From the NCBI RefSeq assembly GCF_002575655.3, contig NC_053039.3, positions 378,549,633-378,613,632 of the forward strand: a stretch of DNA of 64,000 nt, read 5' to 3'. Positions 31,642 through 43,119 of this stretch are shown here, in pieces. Each line of letters opens with the position of its first letter. Position 1 is the stretch's first letter. The stretch is from Aegilops tauschii subsp. strangulata (Eukaryota; Streptophyta; Magnoliopsida; Poales; Poaceae). The notes below the pieces were generated by a model. That model was not told the origin of the DNA and did not search any database. It saw only the letters and a program-made list of their open reading frames with translations. The translations under genes were made by a program, and so were the position numbers.

Positions 31642-34600
31642 TTAATTGAGCTCTGGACGAGCCGGGCTATCTTTCCGTGAAGTAGTTCGGAGTCCTTTGA
31701 CGGTGTCCGGGAGGCTGGCCGTTGACTCGAGGTTCGGCTGCAAGGTGCTGCTCGTTGCTTCTGCTGTTAAGGCAGCGGTGTACTCGTTGATGCCGAAGTA
31801 AAGTTCGTCCTTGCCATTAACCGTGATGACGCCGCGTGGACCGGGCATTTTGAGCTTACGGTAGGCATAATGTGGCACCGCATTGAATCGAGCGAACGTG
31901 GTTCGTCCGAGCAGTGCCTGATAATCACTGCGGAAGGGGATGATTTCGAAGATTAACTCTTCGGTACGGTAATTGTCGGGTGATCTGAGGACTACCTCAA
32001 GGGCGATGGAGCCTGTAGAGCTAGCTTCCACCCCTGGTACAATGCCTCTGAAAGTGGCTTTAGTGGGTTTGATCACCGAATGATCGATGCCCATCTTGCG
32101 CACTATGTCCTGGTAAAGCAGGTTTAAACTGCTGCCTCCGTCCATAAGGACTCATGTGAGGTGGAACCCGTCGATTATTGGGTCGAGGACTAGTGCGGCT
32201 GTGTTGCCCTGATTGGCGTTAACTGGACGATCCGTGCGGTTGAAGGTCACCGGCCCTAGTTTATATTGTGGGACGACTAGTTCCGTTAAGTCGGCATCCC
32301 TAAGGGTGCGTATCCGGTCTGGGTTGGGAATTTGGGTGGTGTTTACCACGTTCACCGTTTGGATTTGCGGGGGAAATTTCTTTTGCCCTCCTGTATTCGG
32401 TTATCTGGGCTCTTCGTCACCATCATCGCTTTGAGACCCCCCCCTTCTCTGTTTTTGGCGCCTGCCATGCCGGCTTGTTTGAAGACCCAGCATTCTCTGT
32501 TGGTATGGGTGGCTGGCATCCCAGGGGTGCCATGAATTTGGCATTGGCGATCGAGTATGCGGTCCAGACTGGATGGACCCGAATTTTTATTTTTGAGTGG
32601 CCCTTTCCGCTGACCGGACTTTGAGCCACTAAACCCGGCATTAACTGACGTATCTTCGGCGTTTTCACCATATTTGCTGCGCTTGTGTTTGTTGCGTCGT
32701 GGTTTGCCGTTGCGATACCTGGCCTCTGATGTGCCAGGTTTGCTTGCTGTGTTGTTACTACGAGCCAACCAGTTATCTTTCCCCGCGCAAAAGCGGGTCA
32801 TAAGTGTCGTGAGGGCTGCCATGGATTTTGGCTTCTCTTGGCCGAGGTGCCGGGCGAGCCACTCGTCACGGATGTTATGCTTAAATGCCGCTAAAGCCTC
32901 TGCATCCGGACAGTCGACAATTTGGTTCTTCTTAGTTAGGAACCGGGTCCAGAATTTCCTGGCCGATTCCCCTGGCTGCTGAGTTATATGACTTAAATCG
33001 TCAGCATCCAGCGGTCGCACATAAGTGCCCTGGAAATTGTCCAGGAATGCATCTGCTAGGCTCTCCCAACTTCCGATGGAGTTTGTCGGCAAGCTATTCA
33101 GCCAATGCCGAGCCGGCCCATTTGAGTTTTAGCGGGAGATACTTGATGGCGTGTAGATCATCCCCGCGGGCCATGTGAATGTGGAGGAAGAAGTCTTCTA
33201 TCCATACCGCGGGGTCTGTAGTACCATCATATGATTCAATGTTTACGGGTTTAAAACCTTCTAGGAATTCGTGATCCATTACTTCATCAGTGAAGCATAG
33301 GGGGTGTGCGGCACCTTTGTGTCGGGCTATGTCGCGACGCAGTTCATGCGAGTCTTGTCTGCTGTATTCGGCCTGGCCGGATTTTCTTTTAGTGTATCCG
33401 GTGTGACGATCACTGTCATGCATTTGGGCGCGACCCCGTGATCCATAGATCGATCTTGTATGTCTTGCTTTGTTTTCCAATTTGTTTCACAGGTCCTGCG
33501 TGTTGCCCCAGGCCTTGGTATTTTTGTTTGAATGGCGGCGGGGTGCGGGCTGGACTTCGGGCTGATATGCCCCTCTGTCTCGGCCACGAGGTGGCCAATC
33601 AGCCGCATCATACGCTGGTGATTTAGATTTTAATGCTTCCTCCTCGAGTTGGGGTAGCAACCTGCGCTTTGGGTAACTCTTAGTTGGGCATTCGAGTTTG
33701 TATTCCTCGGTCGCCAGGACTTTAGTCCATCTATCCGCTAGCAGATCTTGATCAGCTCGAAGCTATTGTTGCTTTTTCTTCAGGCTGTTTGCTGTGGCTA
33801 TAAGCCGGCGCTTGAAGCGCTCCTGCTCGACGGGATCCTCAGGCACGATAAATTCTTCATCGCCGAGGCTCACCTCATCTTCGGAGAGAGGCATGTAATT
33901 GTCATCCTCTGATTCTCCGTCTGTTGCCTGTTCCGGAGGGCTAGCTTGTTCATCCTCCCGCTCGAGGTCTGGCTGGAGGGGATTGTCGTCGTCTTCGGCA
34001 ATATCCGGAGCGTTATTGACTCTTGTGCCTGTATCGCTACTTTTGCTATGGCGGGACTTAGAGCGGCGCCGCTGACGTTGGTGCTTGGATTGCTTCTTGG
34101 AGGGATTATCCTCCGTTGCCTTATCGCCATTGCCTTCTTTGGGGGTGTCCACCATGTATATATCATATGATGAGGTGGCAGTCCAGCGCCCTGTGGCCGG
34201 TGGTTCCTGTTCGTCTCCTGCATCGTCGTCCATACCGTCGATGTCTTCGGAGCCAAAATCGAGCATGTCGGTTAAATCGTCGACAGTGGCTACTAAGTGG
34301 GTGGTGGGTGGGCAGCCAATTTCTTCGTCGTCCGCATCCCATTCTAGCCGGACATAGTTCAGACAAGGGTCTCCTGACAAGGAGAGAGACCTCAATGAGT
34401 TTAGCATGTCGCCCAGTGGTGAGTGCTGAAAGATATCCACAGAGGAAAACTCCATGATCGGTGCCCAATCAGATTCGATAGGCACGGATGCAGGCGGTTT
34501 AGAGCCCGTGACCGGGAACGAATCCAAGTGTCCGGCAACATGGGTCTCATAGGAAGTGAAGTCAGCGTTCGGCTCTATCGCCGCTGTGTGCGCGGCCTCC

Positions 34601-34977
34601 GTGGCGGGGTCTATCCACCCGTCCTCGGACGGCACGATCTGCTCTGGATTGAGGGCTGGAGTAGTTGTAGGTGTGATCTCCCGAACACTGTCCAATAGCA
34701 GAGCTAAGTCATGCTTGTCGTGGCTGTGCGGCACACCTGACATGGGCTCGAATTCGTCAAAGATCAAGTCTCCACGGATGTCGGCAGTATAGTTCAAGTT
34801 TCCAAACCTGACCTGATGGCCAGGGGCGTAGCTCTCGATCTGCTCCAGATGGCCAAGTGAGTTGGACCGCAGTACAAAGCCGCCGAACACGAAGATCTGT
34901 CCGGGGAGGAAAACCTCACCCTGGATCGCATCGTTGCCGATGATCGAAGGGGCCATCAAATCTTGTGGTGACGGCAT
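31642..34977 (-). pseudogene. F1 gag-protease, broken
   Basis: Begins at 34,977 with MPSPQDLMAPS, 27 bases inside the 5' LTR, and is followed by an acidic N-terminal region to 33,763, where a TAG interrupts (the sister F2 frame continues with a related QQ-rich stretch). Retrotrans_gag lies between about 33,300 and 32,800 (HIHMARGDDLHAIKYLPL, then SWESLADAFLDNFQGTY and ARKFWTRFL), crossed by a frameshift near 33,095. A basic linker and CQIHGTPG...TNRECWVFKQ follow. The protease motif VLMDGGSSLNLLY is at about 32,145, separated from the upstream frame by a TGA where F2 has arginine. It ends LKLKMPGPRGVITV plus a tail. The whole would be about 1,100 residues. No RT follows. Confidence 0.85.
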
Positions 34978-35003
34978 AGTGGAACTCTCAATGAAAGCAC
35001 CAA

Positions 35004-35474
35004 TGTCGGTGTCAAAACCGGCGGATCTCGGGTAGGGGGTCCCGAACTGTGCGTCTAAGGCGGATGGTAACAGGAGGCGGGGGACACGATGTTTACCCAG
35101 GTTCGGGCCCTCTCGATGGAGGTAATACCCTACTTCCTGCTTGATTGATCTTGATGATATGAGTATTACAAGAGTTGATCTACCATGAGATCGTAGAGGC
35201 TAAACCCTAGAAGCTAGCCTATGGTATGATTGTTGTTGTCCTACGGACCAAAACCCTCCGGTTTATATAGACACCGGAGGGGGCTATGGTTACACAAAGT
35301 CGGTTACAAGGGAGGAGATCTACATATCCGTACTGCCAAGCTTGCCTTCCACGCCAAGGAGAGTCCCATCCGGACACGGGACGAAGTCTTCAATCTTGTA
35401 TCTTCATAGTCCAACAGTCCGGCTAAAGTATATAGTCCGGCTGTCCGAGGACCCCCTAATCCAGGACTCCCTCA
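35004..35474 (-). repeat. 5' LTR of F1
   Basis: 471 bp, minus-strand TGAGGGAGTCC...TGACACCGACA. It is followed on the minus strand by TTGGTGCTTTCATTGAGAG and, 27 bases from the LTR, the gag ATG. Confidence 0.93.
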
Positions 35475-35579
35475 CCGACCGCGGATTAAAGTACTCGGGC
35501 ATCAAGCCCGAAGGAGTTAAACGGTTACAAAATCACTCGGCATTCCGAGGCAAATTTAAGGTGAGGCATAAAAGTTTGT

Positions 35580-38500
35580 TCACTCCGCAGGAGGAGGGCT
35601 GGCAGGCTCGACGAATTTGTCCAGGTCGATTCCGTCGGCAATCCGAGTGGCAGCAGCAATGAAGGTCTCCATGAAAGATTGGAAGTCATGCTTCTTGGTG
35701 TTGGCAACCTTGATCGCTGCCAGCTTCTCTTCTCGCGCTTCCTTGCAATGGACGCGAACCAAAGATAGAGCCACATCAGCGCCGCACCGGGCAAAAGACT
35801 TCTTCCATTCTTGCACTCGACCGGGAATCTCATTGAGTCGAGTCATCAGAGACTCGAGGTCATTCTGGAGCGTTGCCCTTGGCCAGAGTGCTGTGTCAAT
35901 TTGCGACATTGCGACCTTCAGTCGAGCAAGATAATCAACAACACCAGCAACGCGAGATTCCAATCGGAGTACATTCATGGCAGCTTCGTCTTTCACTGGA
36001 GAATGGATGGGGTCCAAGCTTGTCTCAACTCGCCCAGTCTCTTCCTCAAAGTTCCGGCAAAATTCTGCACTTACAATTCAAAGATGAGTCAGTGGTTGTA
36101 TATCGAGTCAACAATAACAAGTCAGTCGGTTCAGAGAAAATACCTTCAAGCATGACGAACAGCTTCTTGGCAAGACCTCCCAGATAATTCTCCAGATCGT
36201 CCCTCTTGCGAGCAATGCCTTCCATCTTCTTGTTCAGATTGTTCTTGTCCTTCTTCAGGCGAGTCGCTTCCTTATTGGCTTCATCAAGGGCAGCTTTCAG
36301 CTTGGCGTTTTCTTCCTCCAGTTTGCCGACTGAAGCTAGCTTCTGTTCGGTGAGTGCAGTTTTCTCGGCAGCTGCTTTCTGTGCGGCCGCAAGATCTTGG
36401 TCCTTCTTCGCCAGAGCTTGATTCATTTTCTCTGAAAGAAACAACGCTCGGTTCAAAAAAAGCAAAATAGAATCCGGTTCAGAGACAAATCAGTCAGCAA
36501 GTTTTCTCTTACCAGCAGCTTCATCCTTGGCCTTCTGCAGATTTGTCTTGGCCAGTTCTAGATCGAGGTTGAGCTGAATCTGTTTTTTCTCCAATTCAGC
36601 AAAACGAACTCCGAGTTCACAAGATTTCTGTAATCAAGAGACAGTCAATCGACAGATGGAAAGATTAGTTACTTCAGAACAGTGGTCCTATAAATTCAAG
36701 TTGTTTTCAGACCGTAGTCGACAGCCCGCAGTCAACCACGCTCTTGGGGACTACACCCAGTGGGTGCACTTAGCGTGCCCCCACTGGTCCAGTTTCCACT
36801 CGACGTGGTCTGTCCAGACCGAGTGTAAAAAAAAAACAAAAAAGGATCTAAGACCGTAGTCGACTGCCCGCAGTCGACCATGGTCTCGGGGACTACACCC
36901 AGTGGGTGCACTTAGCATGCCCCCACCGGTTTGGATTCCACTCGACATGGTCCGTCCAGACCAAGTGGAAAATTTAGCTTCTCAGACCACGGTCGACTAC
37001 CCGCAGTCAACTATGGTCTCGGGGACTACACCCAGTGGGTGCACTCAGCGTGCCCCCACTAGTTCAAAAATCCAATCGACACAACCTAGTCGACTCAAGA
37101 TACAAGTTTGCTCAATGGCAAATCAAAACACCCAGTGGGTGGACGGATGCGAAGTGCAGACAGATGAAAAGATTCTTCGAAGAAAGTTTTCAGGTAGCAT
37201 ATCCTAACAGAACAAGCGAAAAGAGTCAGTCGGCAATCTGCTAACCTGGACGTTGCTCTGGAGAGCGGAGCTGGCGTCATAAGCAGCTTGGCTGGCTTCC
37301 CACACCATCTTCATCTTCTCCATCATAATGCCCGCCTGGCATATAGCCTCTTTGGCAGCACCCACCTGGTCCTCTGGGACGTGATGTGTAGAAAAAAGTG
37401 AAGGTGGATCGGCGGGAGTCTGCGCGACTGACGTTGAAGGCTGAGCACTCGACAGTGGTATGGCGAAGGTGACGGAAGTCCGATTGGCATCGCCGGCTTC
37501 CTGGATTACCGGTTCCGCCACCGGCGTCGACTGAGGCGTCTTGCCAGCGGACGTTTTCCTGTTTCTTCTTCCCAAGGGCCTCTGTGGCTCGTCCTCGTCG
37601 TCGTATGGGAGATCAATGATGTTGGGAGGAGCTGTAAAAAGATGAGTCGCCAAAAATTCATCCTCGTTGGTTATATCGCAGTTCAATCGACAAAACAAAG
37701 ACAAGATCACGAAGATTATACCTGGGTTGGAGGTGACCGCATCTTCCATGTCTTCATCTTCGTTTTTGTAAGCAGAGGTCCCAGAGGTAGCGGCACTGCT
37801 AGTTTCAAGATTCATTCGGTCAAACCAAGGAAAAATAGACAACACAGAATTTCGGGTAAAACCAAAGACAGGACACTTACGCAGAGGCAACAGGGATGTC
37901 GATTTTGATTTTCGGCAGAGCCTTTCGAGTCTTCTGTGGTACGACCTTGGATTGTTTTGGAGCCTTTTCAGTCGGCCGCGGAGAAGACGTCCGAGTACGC
38001 TTTGACGACTGCTCAGTCTGAACAGCTGCCTTGTCGCGGGCGCTTGCCGGATCGTGGGTGAGCTTGGATCGCCTTTCCCTACGGGGAGGTGAGTCGACCT
38101 CTTCTTCATCACTCGGGTCGGAGCTCTCCTCGTCCCCTTCACCATCAGAATGCCACTCGCCTCCGCTCGCCTCCCCCTCCGGGTCCTGCTCCTGTTCTCC
38201 GTTGGGCATCGAATACATCTCAGTAAGAGCCTAGGAGACAGCAAGCAAGACAAAAGTCAGTCGGTTAATTACAAGTAGTTACATGATAAATCAAGATAAC
38301 AGTCGGCAATTCAGAGTCGTACCTTGTCTATTTTGTATGAGTTGTCGAGTGGAGGGACTCTCCTGGCCCCCCTGGGATTATCTTTGTTGCCAGTGATACC
38401 CCTCAACCACTTCTCCACCGTATCCTTGTCGACTTCTTCTGGATGGATCCGAGTGGAATCTTCAATGCCCGAATACATCCACATCGGGTGGTCACGGGCT

Positions 38501-39315
38501 TGAAGCGGCTGAATGCGTCGTCTGAGGAAGACTTCCAACAGATCCATGCCGGTCACGCCATCACGGAAGAGCTGGACCACTCGCTCGACCAGCACCTTCA
38601 CCTCTGCTTTCTCCCCCAGGGTCACTTTCAAGGCGGAGGGCTTCTCTACTCGAGCCATGGAAAATGGGGGAAGTCCAATCGACTGACCTGGAGTCGGCTG
38701 GTCTTTGCAGTAAAACCAGGTCGACTGCCACCCTCGGACTGACTCGGGAAGGATTATGGCTGGGAAAGAGCTCTTACCCTCATTTGGATCCCAAGACCCC
38801 CACACATCTGGATCACTTTTGTCCTCTCATCGCTCGAATTAGCTTTTTTACCGACTGGGAGCGACACGTGAAAATGTGCTTGAAGAGGCCCCAGTGTGGT
38901 CGACAACCCAAGAAATTCTTGCACATAGACACGAAAGTAGCAAGATACACGATGGTGTTGGGGAAAAAGTGATGAAGTTGTGCTCCAAAGAAGTTCAAGA
39001 AAGCTCGGGAAAAAGGATGCGGCGGAAAAGAAAACCCGCGGTCGACGTGAGTGGCGAGGAGGACGCACTTACCCTCCTGCGGTCGAGGCTCAGTCTCGTC
39101 CGCCGGGAGCCGCGCGGATCCGTGGGGATCAATCCCTCCTCGGCCAGATCGTCGATGTCGTCCTGGAAAATCGTCGACCGGATCCAATCTCCCTGGATCC
39201 AGCCGCGCGGCAGACCGGACCTCGACGAAGATCTGCCCCGGCTGGACTTCTTCCCCTTCGCCTTCGTCGTCGCCTTCTTCGCGCGCTCCAAAGCCACCAT
39301 CTTCTCCTTCCCCAT
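35580..39315 (-). pseudogene. Outer gypsy antisense spliced gene, PF04195-like with coiled coil
   Basis: It starts with MGKEKMVALERAKKATTKAK at 39,315, a very basic N-terminus. After a frameshift near 39,050 the exon continues with FPPHPFSRAFLNFFGAQLHHF and CKNFLGCRPHWGLFKHIF, the PF04195-like core, and WYCKD-type sequence (STWFYCKDQ) to a donor at 38,323. Later exons: 38,240-37,881 (acidic and basic, SDPSDEEEVDSPP), 37,820-37,721, 37,632-37,243, 36,627-36,514, about 36,435-36,145 (long coiled coil, ALDEANKEATRLKKDKNNL) and 36,070-35,580, stop at 35,580. Most borders fit GT-AG. Its order (core, charged linker, coiled coil) is that of the F1/F2 antisense genes though sequence similarity is low. 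Function unknown; better preserved than pol. Confidence 0.7.
36710..37075 (-). repeat. Three ~130-bp tandem repeats in an intron of the outer antisense gene
   Basis: Each unit has AGACC(G/A)(T/C)(A/G)GTCGAC, CTACACCCAGTGGGTGCACT and GCGTGCCCCCAC, starting at about 36,711, 36,850 and 36,978. They share the GGGGACTACACCCAGTGGGTG style with the element's PPT-like motifs. Confidence 0.75.
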
Positions 39316-39858
39316 CGCAGCAGACAGAGCTCGAACAGAGCAGCGGCGTCGGAGCAGGAGCGGATGCGGTGGGGAAACAGAGAAGGAAGAGGAAGAATGG
39401 GAATGCACTGTTCAAAAACCCCGGACCGACGCCTTACATGAGGTTGCTTACGAGTGACTGACCTGTGGACCCGGGCGATCTTATCAAATCCCGCAACAGT
39501 CACACGAGCGATACGTGGCGAAAAAGGCGGCGCGGAAATCGAGGCAGCCCTGCCTTATCCAACCCGATTGATGCGGCCTCCTCCGCCCCACGCGCTTCCC
39601 AAAAATTCGAATCCCGCGAGATCCGCGGGCAACAGAACAACCTGTCAGACGGAAGATTTTCTCCATATCAACACTCGAAGCCTTTTTCAGCAAAAGTTCA
39701 CTCGACAAAACCAAGAATGGATCAAGGCGACTGAAAAAGAAGTTGGTGTCACCGTGTTGATTCATTGATCCCAACAAGACTCTTCTGAAGCGCGGAAGTT
39801 GAATCGGGAATATTTTCAACTCCTTCTCCACTCAAACCCTGAACCATTCGGGGGCTAA

Positions 39859-40404
39859 TGATGAAGCCATGTACCTAGGGAGGGTCATAGGCCTGACCTA
39901 GACACCCTTCCCAAGGACATCACCCTAAAACCAAAAGCATTCGAAGGGTACCATCATCCACTCGACCAGAGACATTCCACTCGGAAGAATCAATGCCACT
40001 CGACCATCACAGAAACCACTCAACATACAGAAGATCTAAAGTCACTCTACACAGCAACGGTCGAGCGTTTACTCATAGACTTAATTATCATTTATAACAC
40101 TTTATTGCGGACGTTACCTGTAATGCTTCCTCTTTATGAACATTGAACCCTGTGTAACGGAGGGGAGCTGGGGTCCTGGCGCACTCTATATAAGCCACCC
40201 CCTCCTCTGGGACAAGGGTTCACACCCCCTGTAACTCACACGCGCATAATCCAGTCGACCGCCTCCGGGCTCCGAGACGTAAGGCTATTACTTCCTCTGC
40301 GAAGGGCCTGAACTCGTAAAACTCGCGTGAACAACTTCGCCATAGCTAGGATCTTGCCTCCTCATACCTACCCCCATTCTACTGTCAGTCTTAGATCCAT
40401 GACA
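39859..40404 (+). repeat. 3' LTR of outer gypsy element
   Basis: 546 bp, TGATGAAGCC...CCATGACA. It is preceded by CCATTCGGGGGCTAA, the likely polypurine tract, and has a TATA box at about 40,183 as in the 5' LTR. Confidence 0.93.
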
Positions 40405-41494
40405 TAACTAGCTGGAGAAGATTAAGCAAATAGTTGGAGAGTATTAGGCTCGGAGTTGGATGAGGAGGATAGAGCAAAACCAATCTCCCTTTGTGCAATC
40501 GCACTGAAATGTAGACGTTGCCCGTGTGACATTTTAGTACAACTGCACAAAACACTCTTAAGAAAAAAGTGATTTGTGCAGTTCACCAAAAGGTCGCAAT
40601 AGCAACGAGGTGAAATGGATAGCCCTGTTTGCAAAAAAGATGTAGAAAGGAAACAATTACTGGCCAATAACAGTTGATGACACATGCGACGACAAAAAAG
40701 AAGCATATTCCATGTCCTAAGGGAAGATAACAACCCGGTTGTGTTTGTCTAAAACGGTATGAGGACGAGATTGCAATATGGAAAGTATGCCGGACGAGCT
40801 ACGTTTTGGGCAAAGAACTATGTTAGATCCACATGCAAGATTTTCCACATGTAGCGACGTGGGAAGATGGGCAGTGGAGCAAGGCCGGAGGGGATACCTG
40901 GGGGTCGTCGGGATGTAACTAGGTGAGCGGCGGCAGACGGATCTGCCCATACTACGGCAGCGAGTAGGTGGCGTAGGCCCTACCGCGCTGGAGCTTGGTT
41001 AGAGAGAACGGCGGGTACCGCAGATCGGAACGTGCTTCCTCGGCGCCGTCGAACGGAGAAACGATGCACATCCTCCCTTTCCGCCGGGGGACGGGATGCG
41101 GCCGGATCAGTGACCAACGGTGAGAGAGAGAGGCCACCGCCGCCTTGTGTGAGATACTCTGAAGAAAGACAAACTCAGGCAGGCAGGCAGGCACCATTGT
41201 ATATAGTGGAGCGGACTACCTTTTTCTCCATAAAAATTGTTTTATATTCTGTGTACATGCCATTGAGCGATATAACTTTATTTAAAATTAACGCGCCAAT
41301 GCATCAAGTCAAACTTTGTTTCGTGCACGCGTGGTACACGACCTCCGTAGGAAAAAAACCGCTACACGCGTTCAAATTAGCACGTGGGCTGCCATTTCGT
41401 ACATAAATGAGCTCCACCGTGTACCCGCGCGGGTGTGGCTGGGCACGAAGCGTGAGTATGTGCACCTATTCTCTTCGTGTACGTACACCACCTA
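40405..41494. other. Low-copy flank right of the outer gypsy element
   Basis: No repeat terminus recognised. A GC-rich segment (about 40,880-41,210) is open on the minus strand and is described separately as a possible promoter and first exon. Minus-strand frames at 40,733-40,422 show no known domain. Confidence 0.4.
40895..41225 (-). promoter_or_regulatory. Possible promoter and first exon of an unknown minus-strand gene
   Basis: On the minus strand CCACTATATACAATGG (about 41,212-41,197) looks like a TATA box. A CT-rich, GC-rich leader and an 81-residue open frame follow (41,197-40,952), with a donor-like CCCCAG|GTATCC at about 40,900. No domain is visible. If real, the downstream exons would have been separated by the gypsy insertion at 40,404. 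Confidence 0.25.
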
Positions 41495-42780
41495 CGTGGG
41501 GTTGTGTGAGAGAGATACAAACGTAGAGAGATATAGTGTGTGGGTTCGTGAGTGTTTTTGGGGGGGGGGGGGTTGTCAATCAAAAAAAGTAACATATGCA
41601 ATGTGTGTGAAAATAGAGTCCTGGATATATCATCTATATAGATGGGGCGATCACGAGAAGAGAGTGGAGGTATCATCGGCTTGAGGTATCCATAGAATCG
41701 AAGAGAGGGATGATGTGTGTGTGTGTGCGCGCGCGCACGCGATCGATAAAGAGTGCCATCGAATTTGTGTGTGCCCACGTCAAAGATATAGGGTGGCTGG
41801 CCTACTGGAACGTGAGAGGGGACAGGTGCAGTTTGTCTCTATGGCATGGATACCTACCTATAGCGCTCGACTATCGGTGTGTGGCGGGGGGGAGGCCTTA
41901 TTAACTATAGAGGTACAATAGCTGGTATATGTGTGGAGGAGGAGACAGGCCTACCTTATGTATTAAGGGAGATCGATCGACATCCATGCATATGTGTAGG
42001 AGAGGAATAAGGTTGGGAGAGAGACAGAGCTAGAGTGTTAGAGGGGGTGGTAGTGGAGTTGCTTCTAACAAATGGTGGGAGAGGCTTGCTAGACAAACGG
42101 AGGGCACGCCTGCAATATCAATAAGAGAGGGGATGGTTGCCTGTCTGTGCGCGTGCGTGTGAGAGACGGGTCAGGAGGCATGCACGAATGATGAGGGGGG
42201 ACGATATGGCTGTGGTAAGCAGACATAACTACATAGGAAGATCAATCATCCTCTATTAGAGAAAGGAGAGACATAACTTGTGAGGTACGTCGATCGATGG
42301 GTGGGGGGAAATAGTTAAAGTCGACCTAGGTATATGTAGGGAGATCGATCGGTATACATGCATGTATGCGTTAGAAGCAAATAAGGCCAGGGAGAAGGAT
42401 AGAGAGAGAGGGATGCATCTAAGAGGTGGTGCGAGAGGCATACTATATCGAGGGGGAAGGAGTGTGCGAGTACGAGATCGATGAAAAGAGTGGTGGGAGT
42501 GAGGCATGGACGGTGAGAAGAGAAGAGGGGAAGCTTGTGTTTGTGGTAGGCACACCTGGCTAGAGAGGCATATCGATCGATGTGTGCCGTAAAGAAGGAG
42601 CTGGGGGCCTACACACACCATGGGTGAACGACCTAAATTGAAAAGACGAATTTGCGTGATGGAGCTAGAGAATGCTGAGGGAGGGTGAGAGGGATGCGGG
42701 CGTGTGCATGCACGAGAGAAAGTTAGCGCTAGCTACAAAGATAAGAGGATTGTGTGGGTGTAAAAGACGAATAGAGATCA
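41495..42780 (+). repeat. GA/GT-rich strand-asymmetric tract 2
   Basis: The plus strand is again G/A/T-dominated with GAGAGA and GTGTGTG runs, a G-run of about 13 near 41,560, and repeated GATCGATCG...CATGCATATGTGTAGG motifs (about 41,970 and 42,345). Open frames on either strand are simple-sequence artefacts. It is similar in composition, length and position to 5,205-6,355. Confidence 0.65.
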
Positions 42781-42917
42781 TAATTCATTATACAAAGCGA
42801 ATTCGAATATTTGAAGAATTTATCATAGTGTTTTAAACCGACGCATGCGTGAATATATATAACGGTGATACACATGGTGTGGTTATGAACATGTTATACT
42901 ACATATAATATATTTTA

Positions 42918-43119
42918 TCTCTACTCTTATAAAAAACAGAGTTGTTGATGATGGTGTGCCTGCCATCCTGCAATATAGGCTGTCCGATTTATATCTGGCG
43001 GATAGGAAGGAAACTATGGCAATTTTGAAAAAAGATACCCACACCCCTCTCCATATTTGCAAATAAGGCCTCCCCTTGATCATGTTGATGTTCCGTGGAA
43101 CGCATGGGCATCTTGCTAG
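42918..43119 (+). mobile_element. Complete 202-bp non-autonomous Helitron
   Basis: It starts TCTCTACTCTTATAAAAAAC immediately after A and ends with the GTTCCGTGGAAC hairpin (43,090-43,101), 14 bases, then CTAG before a T. This meets all Helitron criteria: TC start, hairpin, CTRR end, A/T insertion site. No coding capacity. It is flanked by a 17-bp direct repeat (42,897-42,913 and 43,120-43,136). Confidence 0.8.

Larger units (their letters stand above)
26433..35474 (-). mobile_element. Fatima-like Ty3/gypsy element F1, complete, non-autonomous
   Basis: LTRs at 26,433-26,903 and 35,004-35,474 (471 bp each) differ at about 13 positions by eye (2.8%). The flanking duplication is CCGAC (26,428-26,432 and 35,475-35,479). 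On its coding (minus) strand the element reads 5' LTR (35,474-35,004), gag-protease (34,977-31,642), a non-coding gap, then the 3' LTR; the opposite strand holds a spliced antisense gene (27,456-30,546). There is no RT, RNase H or integrase, so it depends on an autonomous relative. It inserted into the outer gypsy element between the L26-like fragment and the antisense gene. Confidence 0.93.
18197..40404 (+). mobile_element. Outer Ty3/gypsy retrotransposon, complete, carries nested element F1
   Basis: Two LTRs (18,197-18,744 and 39,859-40,404) begin TGATGAAGCC and end GACA, and the element is flanked by the 5-bp duplication TAACT (18,192-18,196 and 40,405-40,409). Removing nested F1 and its duplicated 5 bp leaves about 13.2 kb. 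Order: 5' LTR, gag-protease, RT, RNase H, integrase, a 73-bp tandem array, an L26-like tandem fragment, [F1], an antisense spliced gene, 3' LTR. RT upstream of integrase makes it Ty3/gypsy. The LTRs differ at about 22 positions plus a few indels by eye (about 4%), so it is older than F1. I do not recognise the family name. Coding regions are broken throughout. Confidence 0.92.

Noticed and set aside
33870..34698. Plus-strand open frames opposite F1 gag
   Set aside because: They are shadows of the acidic gag N-terminal region; the same frames are not preserved in F2.
41377..41778. 133-residue minus-strand histidine/threonine-rich frame
   Set aside because: Arises from GT/GA-rich simple sequence in tract 2.
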